DNA from: Aphis gossypii
Lineage: Eukaryota; Arthropoda; Insecta; Hemiptera; Aphididae
Length of the DNA stretch: 64,000 nt
Assembly: GCF_020184175.1 (NCBI RefSeq)
Contig: NW_026083121.1
Span: forward strand, 1 to 64,000
Reading direction: 5' to 3'
The notes under the pieces were generated by a model. That model searched no databases and was not told the DNA's origin. It was given only the letters and a program-made list of their open reading frames with translations. The position numbers and the translations under genes are program-made. Each line of letters begins with the position of its first letter. Positions within the stretch are counted from its first letter, which is position 1. Positions 35,826 through 46,618 of this stretch are shown piece by piece.

Positions 35826-36282
35826 GTTTCTACTGAACTAGCTGTATGTCTAATTTTTAATACTACCACAACCGCTTTTATACTAAACTATTTGGGCGGC
35901 GTAGTCTCCAAAATATACGTACGTTTCTATTTCATGTTTACTATAACCAATTATTTAATTTTAATCTTACCTTGCTAAATTTACGTACTTTGCTAAATTG
36001 TATATAACTTTTCAAATCTGACATTGAAATGTAGAAGTCAATTACATTCTTTTAGATACAAATCGCACTTGTTATTACATTCTATTTTTTCGAATATGAA
36101 AAGACGTACCTTTCAAATTTTATTCTAGTTAGTGTTTTAGCTGAACTGATTATTTTAGACTTAAGAGGAGGAGTAGAAGTGGTTACATATATAAGAGACT
36201 CATCGATACAGTATATTCAGTATTCTTCAACAGATTTTACAATCTAGACTTTTTTTAATAAAATTAATTTAATTTTGAAAAA
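35826..36282. other. Flank with empty Harbinger site and a TATA-type promoter
   Basis: 35845-35955 repeats the two flanks of the Harbinger element joined together (tatgtctaatttttaatactacc). Further on, catatataagagactc at 36188 followed by tattcagtattcttc is a convincing TATA plus initiator arrangement for the gene starting at 36283. Confidence 0.6.
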
Positions 36283-37125
36283 ATGTCCTGCTACTCATTT
36301 AAAAGCGATGACGAGGAGTCGGTTGTATTTTCCGAAGTAAGTAAAAAAAACATTTTTTTTTTCTTTTTTTTATCACAATATAATATATAAATTTTAATTA
36401 AAAGACATTTTTTTTTTTAAAAAAAATTATTAAATATTTTATGAAAAATTGATTTTGTAAACCATCATCAGCTTATCGTCTATTTTAATTATAGGATAAT
36501 ATTGCAACAACATCTCAAAAAAAAGGTACATCGAAAAGGTTAGCTGTAAAACCGGAGAAGAAACCGGTATCGAAAAAGACGAAAAAGGTGTGTTATATAA
36601 ATTTATGACATACTACGAAAAAGTAAAAAAAAAAAAAAAATATAATTTAATTATTATTTTATAGAGCACTGCTATTTGTTATACAGACAAAATATTAGAT
36701 TTAATAACAGATCCAACTATACCAACCGATGCAGAGAACACCTTGAATATAAAAAAGGATGATTGTTCATTAACGGTTAAGACACCTGTAGACAATACGG
36801 CTCCAGATTACTGGACTATAGCACATTATAAATGTGCTAAAATTGCTAATGTTGCTCTGCAAGATAGGTAATAATAATAATAATAATATATTAATATATT
36901 TAACTAAAGTGAAATATTTATAATAAAATTAATTTAACCTAACCTAACTTTTTTAGATGGAAGCATGCTGAATGCTCACTCAAAATATCTTTAACAGGAC
37001 AGCATCCGGATGATTTAACTACAGCCAAAGAAATGGTGACGCTCATTCAATCTGTTTTCGACAAAATGATGCGACATCCCGCCAAGAAGCTTCTCAGACA
37101 CAGACCAAAAAAAATAAACTTATAA
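36283..37125 (+). CDS. Unknown small spliced gene (172 aa), Lys-rich N-terminus
   Basis: Four exons with GT-AG borders (36283-36336, 36495-36587, 36665-36867, 36957-37125) join without a stop into 172 residues. The start MSCYSFKSDDEESVVFSE is acidic, the next part is very basic (KPEKKPVSKKTKK), and the C-terminal half (APDYWTIAHYKCAKIANVAL and on) looks globular with a basic tail. Small exons, good splice sites and a TATA promoter argue for a real gene. I do not recognise the family. It is convergent with the minus-strand gene that ends at 37360. Confidence 0.6.
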
Positions 37126-37359
37126 AATGTATGTAATAGGATATGGTGTTGGATTAATTTTATTTAATAAAAAAAATTTTTTTTATTATTTAGATAAAAA
37201 AAAAATAATAATAATAATTCATTTATAGGTTAAAATAAAAATAAAAATAAATAAAAATAAAAATATTGAAAGTTAGTATATAAGTGGTATTAATTTCACA
37301 TTTTTTTTTTTTTAACAAGAACGATAAATTAAAATAAATTAAGAAACTTTTTTTTTATA

Positions 37360-37992
37360 TTACATCACTAAATCTTGTAATATCATTTTCGACAATGAAT
37401 TAAAATGAAATTGTAATAACTCGTACATAAATGAACAATCTTCACTTTGTATATTGCTGTAGCTGAAATCATAATTTTGAATATATTGATTTGTAAATTC
37501 GTTTCGTTGACAAGATGATGGTAACCCATTTAACTTCATAAGTCTATAGACTTAATTAACGTACCTATAAGCTGTATCAAACGTTTTTTGGTATGATTCC
37601 AATTTTTTCTGTTTTTCAACAATATACAAGTCAATACAATGTTGTAATTGTTTCAAACGATGAAGATCAATATGAGATAATGTTATATAATTATCATTAG
37701 AATATAAAACTATAGTTGATTGGTTTACATTAACAGAGTAGAAAAAATTATCAGCTATCTTAACACGTTTACAACGAGTATGTACATTTTCGATAATTGT
37801 ATTAAAATTGTTTTCGCACATTAACTTACACCACTGATCAAGATCTAACGTTACAACTTTTTTAGTTAATTTACATTCTAATAATATAATAATTGAAATT
37901 TGCTTATTAACTAGAAGTCCAACGGTTACACTTTTCTTACTAAAAGGACGAATATCGAACACAGATTTTGATACAACGATTGATGGATTCAT
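37360..37992 (-). CDS. Unknown protein with one in-frame TAA (146 + ~63 aa)
   Basis: ATG 37992 (MNPSIVVSKSVFDIRPF) opens 146 codons ending in TAA at 37552-37554. The same frame stays open beyond it to 37360, with VYRLMKLNGLPSSCQRN and a hydrophobic helical end, so it is either a gene with one nonsense mutation, a readthrough gene or two adjoining genes. The middle, KKVVTLDLDQWCKLM, faintly recalls PC4/p15-type single-strand-binding folds, but this is weak. It lies between the spliced unknown gene and the BIR gene, on the same strand as the latter. Confidence 0.5.
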
Positions 37993-38093
37993 ATTGATAA
38001 AATAAAAAAAAACAGTAAACAGTATTTTTTTTCTAGAAATATGAATATGATCACTAGACAGCTTAGCTCAAACGTCTAGCTAAACGTTCAAAT

Positions 38094-38237
38094 GTGAACG
38101 TATAGTGTCTAGTTGGATAAACAGTAAAGAGTTATTATACTTACCTACCTAATTCGATAGAACCTGAAACATTTTTTAAAAATCATTAACATATTAAATT
38201 TAAATTAGACGCGTTATCCCACTAGACTATACGTTCA
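38094..38237. repeat. Inverted repeat between the unknown gene and the BIR gene
   Basis: gtgaacgtatagtgtctagt (from about 38093) and its near complement actagactatacgttcac (ending at about 38236) form about 25-bp arms around a loop of about 90 bp. A second shorter palindrome, acgttcaaatgtgaacgt, overlaps the left arm. It could be a promoter-linked hairpin, origin-like site or small MITE. Confidence 0.75.
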
Positions 38238-38343
38238 CGAGGTATTAAATAAGTTATTAACACATTTAAGTTTATTAAATTCAGATTTTTTTTATTGAAA
38301 TATAAAAAGTTAAAAAAAAAAAAATAAATATTTATTAAATGAA

Positions 38344-38748
38344 CTAAACAACAGTATCATATGACTTTGATCCACAATCACAATCACAAATATCGATAAT
38401 CTTACCATATTTTTTTACTACATTTTCAACAAACTGATTTCCTTTTGATAATAATACAAAAACACATTTCGGATTCCATCTTGAATGTTCAATCCATGGA
38501 TTATCTTCTTTTTCCCAACGATGCAATATAATACCGCAGCAAAAACATTCAACAATATTTTTTTTCCCTGAATATATAAAACCGCTTTCAGCTAATGAGT
38601 ATTTATCTTGAGATGAAGTCAACGGAGATAAATTGAATGTTTTTAATCTTGATATAAATGTAGTGAATTCTGGATATGTAGGATATGCATTGTTTCGTAC
38701 TAACGAAACAAGTGAACAACAACTGTTGTTAATTTGTTGAAAATTCAT
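38344..38748 (-). CDS. Solo BIR-domain (IAP-like) protein
   Basis: 134 residues from ATG 38748. Residues about 24-103 are a BIR domain: an Arg-x-x-Thr-Phe start (SRLKTFNLSP), LAESGFIYSGKKN, VECFCCGIIL (zinc Cys pair), W, DNPWIEHSRWNPKC (zinc His and Cys) and the KGNQFV end. There is no RING, CARD or second BIR, unlike cellular IAPs, so it resembles the short BIR proteins of arthropod DNA viruses. BIR domains bind caspases or IAP antagonists. The C-terminus has an unusual CDCDCG. The frame is intact. Confidence 0.85.
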   Translation of the reverse strand: MNFQQINNSCCSLVSLVRNNAYPTYPEFTTFISRLKTFNLSPLTSSQDKYSLAESGFIYSGKKNIVECFCCGIILHRWEKEDNPWIEHSRWNPKCVFVLLSKGNQFVENVVKKYGKIIDICDCDCGSKSYDTVV

Positions 38749-38989
38749 TTTTTATAAAAAAAAAATAAAAAAAACTTAAATGAATTAAACTTGATTAAAA
38801 CTAACAGAACCTGATTGAACTGATGGTTGAATATTAACTGAACTGTCTGAACTGGAATGAATTCAATAAAACGACTTTTATCTATAATTTATTAAAAAAA
38901 ATGAAATTACAGTGTAACCTGAATGTTTAACTTACAAGGGAAATAAATAGTGTTGAAGTGTGTATACACTGTTTAAACTTTATGTGTAA

Positions 38990-39245
38990 CAGGGGAAAAA
39001 ATAATTGGTTAAAGGCGGAAACTATACCTTAAATTTTAAAATCACCGCAGTCAAAAGTGCTCAGAACATACATTATGGTTTTTGAAAATCAGTGTTTTTT
39101 TACTGGTACAACGGAGAAAAAAAAGTTTGAGGGGGAAAATCCACCTAAAAATTTTAAAATCACCGCAGTCTGGTAGAGCGGAGAAAAAAAAAGTTTGAGG
39201 GGAAAAATCCCCCTTAAAAATTTGCAATCTCCGCAGTCAAAAGTG
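38990..39245. repeat. Short tandem units cggagaaaaaaagtttgaggggg
   Basis: Two full and one partial unit of about 70 bp, each ending in caccgcagtc or ctccgcagtc (ends near 39052, 39169, 39238). Similar words (cggagatgaaaaaagtttga) occur at 2911, so this is a dispersed family. Confidence 0.7.
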
Positions 39246-39472
39246 CGCAGAAAATACAAATGTATACTACTCGGAGGCTTCATTACACCTTCTCCTCGTA
39301 AAAAATTAAACAAATCATCATTGGTTAAATTTTTTGGTTTTTCACCGCTACTACAACCTGCTGAAAATGGGATTATAATGAGCACATAGGCAGATATGGT
39401 CAAAGCAAATTTATTAAAACCAATTATGTAGCTTGTATATATTATAAATAATATAATATAGAGATGCAATTT

Positions 39473-39849
39473 ACTTTTATGCCGTAAAGTGGCAACAATA
39501 TTGGTCAAATCAATCAACCAAGCTCAATGAAGTAAAAAAATCAATACTCCCATGGCCTCCTCCCCCCGGTTGTTCCAGAATACAAGAAACAATTCTAAAC
39601 CGCCTAAGAATAGGCCATACATTACTCACCCACCGCTATCTTATGACAAGAGAGGACCCCCCCAACTGTACTACCTGTGGTGTCCAACTCACCATCAAGC
39701 ACATCTTCACAGAATGCAGAAATAACCAACAAGAACGTATGGAAACCCTTGGAGCAACCCACTTACACGAAATCCTCAGCCCGGAACCAACCGCAACTCA
39801 AAATTTATTTATTTTTCTAAAAAAATCTACCTTATTCAAAGAAATATAA
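39473..39849 (+). pseudogene. LINE ORF2 C-terminal fragment
   Basis: About 125 codons remain of a reverse-transcriptase polyprotein, covering the region after the RT and RNase H domains, with the conserved GHT..THRYL block and the C-x2-C...H-x4-C motif. The reading is open from the insertion point (LYAVKWQQYWSNQS) to the natural stop, so truncation at the 5' end is the main defect, as usual for target-primed insertion. Confidence 0.85.
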
Positions 39850-39972
39850 CCTGTATATTGTAAAAATGTATGTAAATATGTAGCTATGTAATTTATTTTA
39901 GTCACTGTCTGACCAATGGCCATAGCTGCCGCGGTCTTTTGTTCTTCTAATAAAAAAAAAAAAAAAAAAAAA
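39473..39972 (+). mobile_element. 5'-truncated LINE with 11-bp target duplication
   Basis: agatgcaattt at 39462-39472 recurs at 39973-39983 after a poly-A tail. The insert is the 3' end of a non-LTR element: RLRIGHTLLTHRYLM, then PPNCTTCGVQLTIKHIFTEC (a Cys-His zinc-knuckle end typical of I/Jockey-group LINE ORF2), a stop at 39849 and a short 3' UTR. Confidence 0.9.
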
Positions 39973-39983
39973 AGATGCAATTT

Positions 39984-40390
39984 TTTGTAATTTTATAGTT
40001 ATTGAACTATTTATTAACGAATTATATATTATATCATTAAAAACACAATTTTATAAATTTGAATTTTTTAACTTAATTAATAGATGTGTATATAAATGTG
40101 TTTTAAGTATACTTACCTTCATACGTACATTCCATTGTATATAAAAATGCAAAAAGAATAATTAAAAAAATTAAAATGTGCTTGCAATAACAGCTTAAAG
40201 CAAAATGAAATAAATACTCACGGTGATAGAAAATACTGTTCAAATTGTATACATTTTGAGCTTTTTATAGATACCAATAATGTTTATGGCTTAAATTTTA
40301 TCAAATCAATTAACTAATGGGTACAAATAGGCAGTATATAACATAAATATGTCATTTAGATAACATTTTATCATACTTTCTTAATTAGGT
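39984..40390. other. AT-rich stretch, no gene seen
   Basis: No conserved reading frame, repeat boundary or RNA gene is recognised between the LINE and the TTAA-flanked element. Confidence 0.4.
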
Positions 40391-40432
40391 TTAAGAGGAC
40401 GCCACACACCCGAAATATTTTACCGAAAACAT

Positions 40433-40741
40433 GTTTCACGCGGGATCAGTGTTTGAAGCGTGTGATAATAGTATGGACACCAAATTTTCACACTATATAG
40501 ATCAGAAGTTAATCTGTGTCATAGCGTCGTTTTTTTTTAAAAAACTTAACTCAAAAATTTTTAATTTAATTTTGAAAAACATAAAAAAAAACAAATTTTC
40601 AAAACCTTTTTAAGGTAGAACTAATTAAGATATCGGAAAAAAAACGACGCTGTGACACAGATAAATTTCTGATCTATACAGTGTGAAAATTTGGTGTTCA
40701 TAATATTACCACACGCTTTAAACACTGATCCCGCGTGAAAC
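40433..40741. repeat. Foldback inside the left end of the TTAA element
   Basis: Arms 40433-40538 and 40637-40741 are inverted copies (gtttcacgcgggatcagtgt / acactgatcccgcgtgaaac at the outer edges) with perhaps 85-90% identity and a 98-bp A/T-rich loop. It may be the element's subterminal transposase-binding structure or a nested foldback MITE. Confidence 0.85.
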
Positions 40742-41201
40742 GTGTTTTTCTTTGAACATTTACAAAACTTTAGTTTTCGTCGTCTACAGCAGTGCTGCGA
40801 CAACCCGTGGCGTTTCGGTGAACAAGATTTTTCCCCCACCATACTCGTACATACATGATCATATCGTTATCGGCCCGGTGCCCGACGTCTGGGCTTCCGT
40901 CGTCGATCCCATAGACTAATTACTCTATGGTCGATCCTAATTATCCTAAGAATTATAATAATTATAACAGAATTATTGATACAGGTATAGACAAATTCTA
41001 TAAACGACACAGAGTAATAATATAAACGATAAACGATTATTATTGTGTTTGATATAAATCAGATAATCAATTAAACTATTAAACTGATGTCCAGTCTGTC
41101 ATTAGCTTATGGTATAAGTTGATGCTTGTGAATTTGTGATTTTGATTTGTAAAAATATGTAGTGTTTTTCATGAACGTTATTATAAATTATAATATTTGC
41201 G

Positions 41202-44200
41202 ATGTCTCCAAAAAAAAATAGAACTATTAAAAGATGTACGGGAAGAGTAAGTTTAAGTAAGCGTATGAAAAATGTTCGTAGGGGCAATCAACAAAACTTA
41301 CAGTAAGTATATAACATTATAATATATACCATAGGTACCAATAATGAATATCTATTGTATTAAAAAAAAATAATAATAATTTTTTTATGTAAAATTAAGT
41401 AGGTAAAGTGAATAATGATTATAAATGACAATGGTAATTATTAGGGCTGGGATTTAAGTGTCCTTAAAAATGTCTTTAAAATCTATTTAAAATAGCTTAA
41501 AATTAAAAAAAAGCGAGGTCAAGTGGGTACCACTCTGCTGCATAGTAGGTTAAATTTGAATCCAATGAGAGATATCATTGTACACGAAAAACGATTCTGA
41601 ACGGAGATGATTTGTCAGCCTAGGATATAATTTCCAATAGTTGGTGAAAAAGGTGGTTATGTTTTAATGGCCTGAATAATCCAAATTTTAAGGTTGTTTA
41701 TAATTATTGTAACTCAAACTTATGGAAAATCATGTATTAAATGTTCAACTCTTAGCCACTTATACAAAAATTGTTATGAATAATACTTATAAAAATATAA
41801 AATAATTTTCAAATACGATAAAATATCGTATTCATGATTTTGACGAACTTTTGTCAATTTTTGAACTTCAAATGCTAATAAAAAAAATTGTGCCTATGTA
41901 TTCTTATAATTTTTGAATCACTATTAGACTTACGAGGAACTTTGTATTAAATTTTCAAATATTTTGACTCCGGCAAAAATTTTTATCGATATTTATAAAA
42001 CAAAAAACTAAACAAAATCGAATATTCCAAATGCCTATAAATATCATTAAAATAAGTAAAATATTTTGAAAATTAAATCATGTAAATAAAATGACAATCT
42101 AAATAACTGGTGAAATTTTCAAGTCTCTACGACTTATAATTTTTGAATTATAACAAATATTAAAAATCGTTTAAGAATAAATCGTTACCTTTCCGCAATT
42201 TCATAAAAATTTAAAATTCAAACGCACATAAAATTTTTTCTATAATGATATTTGATGTTTTCTTTATGGCTACTTGAAGGAAAACTTATAGAAAACTTAG
42301 TATTGAATTTTTTAACCTTAGATATAAACACAAAAAATTGTATGATTTTTCAACTACAAAATTACTTGCAAATTTTTGCGATTTTGTCATATTTCGTAAA
42401 AATTTGAACTATAAACGTTTATAAAAATAAAATTGTGACTAATAAGTTTTGATATTTTTTAACTACAACAAATACGACTTATATAAAATTTTGTATTACA
42501 TTTTCAAAATAATAAACCGTAAGTAATTTTTAATATTTTCTAGTTTAACTTTATCTAAAACATTATTATTATAAATATTAATTTTATAAAGTATTAAAAT
42601 TTATGCAATTTAATAATAAAATTAATTTACATATACTGTTCCAATATCTATATTCTTTAGAGAAGCAGCTAGTACGTCAACAAAGAATGTTCAAAGCGTA
42701 AACGCAGAATTTGTTACAGCAACCATGTAAGTAAAACTATTAAAAATGATTTATTTTATATACAATACAAATTAAATATTTAAATTAATATTTTATTCTA
42801 CTTATTTTTTAATCTAATTCTAATAAGACTAATATCGATATCATATGTACATGCTGTATTTTTGAATTTTGTATCTGTCATCACGTTTTGGAGCAAAAAT
42901 GAATTTAATATTTATTTTATTTTGATTCATTAAATATACCTTTAGGTATACTTCTACACCAGCACATGATGGTAAATTGGTGAATAAAAATATTTTAATG
43001 TGGCACACTGATACATCTTTTAATGACAATATTAGTCAAAACAATTCATCGGTTAATCTGCAAGAACCATTTGATAATGAAGGAAATAGTACCTCAGATA
43101 TTGCGTCGACTAAATTGCATTGTGAAAGTATGGATAAAGACACATCGTACGGACAATATTTCAATTTTTAAGACTTAATTTTAATTTTATACTAAAAATC
43201 GTACAACAAAATAATTAATATAGGTGTACGACAACTGTATTGACTGGTAGAAGAATTGTGGATATTGGTTACATTTTTGAACAAATTAGATTAATAAATA
43301 AACATGAAGGTGGATTTGACTGCACATTTAATGAAATGGAGTTAATAGAAGAGAAACGATATGGATTTTATTCGAAGTATATTTTTAAATGTAAAATGTG
43401 CAATATCCAACAAATTATTAGTTCAGAAGACAATAATAATGCTTCTTATATGTCTATAAATCAAGCTGTAGTCAATGGAACAGTATCAATTGGTACGATG
43501 TTTTTTTTTATAATATTTTACTTGATTGATTTAAAGTACATTCTAAAATTTAACGTATTCCAATATATGTTGGTGTATAAATTAATATTTACGTTTTTTT
43601 TATGCGATAACTGATAGGTATTGGTTATCGACAGTTATCTGAGTTTGCCGCTGCATTAGAAGTACCTTGCATTACTAATACTACTTTTTCAAAAGTCCAC
43701 GATAATTTGAGTAATAGTATACATAATACTGCATGGGATGAAATACAAAAGGCTGGAGAAGAAGAACGGGAATTAGCGATACAAGCTGGAGATGTTGATG
43801 AGGATGGTGTACCATTTTGTACAGTAGTTTCGGATGGTCAGTGGTCAAAGCGAAGCTATAAGACAAAATATGATGCGCTGTCTGGAGTGGTACACATAAA
43901 ATTTTATTACAACATTTACACATATTTTATTCTTATATATGCACATCATTTTCAAGTAATCTACAATATTTTTAGGCAACTATAATCGGATTTAAAACTA
44001 AAAAAATTCTATTCGTCGGAATTCGAAATCGTTTTTGCATAATTTGTCATCGTGCTGAATCAAAAAAAGAAAATAAGCCACTTCATAACTGTTTTTTAAA
44101 CTGGAATATGTCGGCAACATCTATAGAAGCTGACGGAGTGGCTGAAGGTTTTATGCGAAGCGTAGAGCTGCATAACTTAAAATTCAATCGATTAATTGGT

Positions 44201-46618
44201 AAAATTTATATTTTGTTATAATATAATATGTCCGTATACCATATGGAAAATTGTTTTTTTGCGAAAAGACTAGACTCTTTGCAATGGGGTAGTCCGTTTG
44301 CGAACTATACTTTTTATTTATTTACTATTTATTTTCGCAAAAAAACTAATTTAATATACTATAATGAAATAATATAATATTACTAAATTTTATTTATGGT
44401 ATAATTTAATAGGCGATGGTGATAGTAGCGTCAGTAAAAGGTTGAACGAAATATTACCCTATGGCCCAAATATGTTAGTGGAAAAAATTGAATGCCGCAA
44501 CCATTTACTACGAAATTATATGCAAAAATTGTCAGCTATAAATAAAAAAACTTCATATCCCATTTCTTTAAGAAAATTTGTGCAAACACATTTAATGCGA
44601 TTTAGAACTGCAGTCATTAGAGCTATAGCTCATCGTAAAAATGAATGTACATCTACAACACAAAAAATTGATGGTAAGAAGTTGTACTTACCTATAAAAT
44701 ATGCATAAGCATTTTAAAAGTTATGTGTTTAATTCACTTATAATATTATTTATTTAATGTGTACATAATAAACGTTATTATTCCATGACATTATAGATTT
44801 AGCTAAAGATTTGCAAAATGGCCCATTTCACGTTCTTGGACAACATACAAAATGTGATAATTATTTTTGTAATAAAAAAAATAATTGCGAAGAAAATTGG
44901 GTTCCACAAGCAATACAAAGTGGCATGCTAATCGAAATTAATAATGCGGTCAATCGATTAGTATTTAATTCTAAAAGCTTAATCATAGATGTTGACAACA
45001 ATATCTGTGAACAATTTAATAGTGTTATAAACAAATACATCGGTGGTAAAAGGATAAATTTATCTCAACGTAACGCTTATAATACTAGAGTAGAAGCAGC
45101 AGTAATTTCTTTTAACTCACACCAATATTTACGTGCTATAACTAAAAAGGTTATACAAAAAAGTCCAGGTATTATACAAAAAAAATATATTTATTTAAAT
45201 TTTCAAAATTTTAATTTAAATAATTTAATTTTAGGAAAATTTGGTAAAACATTTTTGAAAAATGTCAATAGGATACGATTAAATAATCAAAGAAGGCGCA
45301 GATTGTTTCAAGGGAAATCAAAAACCAAATCTAAATTTGTTGGACCTGATGAACATTATGGTTTAGCAGATTTGCTACAAGATGATATAACTACTGAAGA
45401 ACTTGATGTAAAAAAAAAACAGTTTATTGATAAATTAATGAAAACTGATAGAGGTATTTATAATTTTTTTAATGTTTTTTAATTACGACTTGAAATTATG
45501 CAAACAATTATTTTCAAAAAAGTTAATATTTTTCTAAATAATGATTACCTTGTATATTATATATTTATATATAAAATTCAACCAGTATAAATGAATTTTA
45601 GAAATGTTGGAGCAAGTAACAAGATCTCAAGCAAAATCTCAAGTTTGGCACACAGAAAGAAAACATCGTCTAACAGCCTCAAAGTTTGGAAAGATATGTA
45701 AGATGAGGCCTAATACTTCGTGTAAGAACACAGTACACGAATTATTATACGGAAACATGAACCATAAAATAAAGGCAGTTGAATATGGACGAGTTATGGA
45801 GCCATTAGCAAAATTAGAATTTGAAAAAAAATTTGGATTTAGTATCGACCCAGCTGGTCTATTCGTGGATGATAAAATACCTTATTTGGCTGCAAGTCCA
45901 GGTAAGAATAATAATTTTATATATATTTTTTAAAATGCATGTTACAATGCAGTAATCGTAATATTATAGAATATTTAATGCATATATTTATATAGGTATA
46001 CTTTTACAAATATTTTGTTTTTAGATGGACTTATAGATCAAAATTATATCATCGAAATAAAATGTCCTTTTTCCGCTCGAGAATATTATGATATATTTGA
46101 AGCAATCCGAAAAGGAAAAGTAATAATTAATTTACCTATAAATGTCTAAAATATTTATAATTTCGTTTTTAACACATTTTATTATTTTAATACTGTTGTA
46201 GATTACTTATTGTACAGTTGACGAAAATAATATAGTGAAACTAAAAAATAATAGTGATTACTTTTATCAAATCCAGGGACAGTTACACATCACAAAAAGA
46301 TCAACGTGTTATTTTTTTATGTACACTGAAAATTGGAATTATATGGTTGAAATTCCATATGAAAATAAATTTTGGAACAAAATGGTAGATCATTTATGCA
46401 CGTATGTATTAAAAATACTCTTTTAATAATTATTAAATCTGTAGGTAACATTTAAATTTGATTTCAGATTTTATACCGAGTGTTTGCTACCTGAAATAGT
46501 AAACCCCAAATTTGGTAGAAGATTTTTAAAAAGTGATATTGCTGAGCCGTCTGAAAGAGAACAAAATATTTTAAAAAAAAAAAACAGCTCTAACCAAACA
46601 ATCTTGTTGATAAAATAA
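41202..46618 (+). CDS. DDE transposase fused to YqaJ exonuclease, multi-exon, intact
   Basis: Exons: 41202-41302, 42661-42726, 42946-about 43140, 43224-43492, 43618-43889, 43976-44198, 44413-44673, 44797-45168, 45235-45453, 45602-45901, 46025-46119, 46202-46401, 46468-46618; the donor of exon 3 is unclear. N-terminus basic (MSPKKNRTIKRC). The transposase part has VVSDGQWSKRSY (Asp), GDGDSSV (Asp), IECRNHLLRNY and NNICEQFNSVINKYIGGKR (acidic). The C-terminal YqaJ nuclease shows GRVMEPLAKLEFE, SPDGLI made across a splice, and IIEIKCPFS (catalytic Asp, Glu-x-Lys), then QIQGQLHIT. Roughly 860 residues with no stop or frameshift. Confidence 0.82.
41440..42650 (+). repeat. Dispersed repeat family copy 1 (intron 1 of the YqaJ-transposase)
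   Basis: From about 41505 (gcgaggtcaagtgggtacc) through acgaaaaacgattctgaacg and ...gtcagcctaggatataattt this matches 48651-50487 over much of its length. It contains only repeated AT-rich text (aaattttcaagt, tttttgaattacaac) and no gene. The 65 bp before 41505 begin with agggctgggatttaagtg, similar to the MITE ends at 14064. Confidence 0.8.

Noticed and set aside
39798..39980. Minus-strand frame across the LINE tail
   Set aside because: Starts in the poly-A tail and is antisense to the LINE 3' end.
40431..40842. Two similar short proteins (MFHAGSVFEACDN and NTFHAGSVFKACGN)
   Set aside because: They are the two arms of one foldback read on opposite strands, so similarity follows from the inverted repeat and not from gene duplication.
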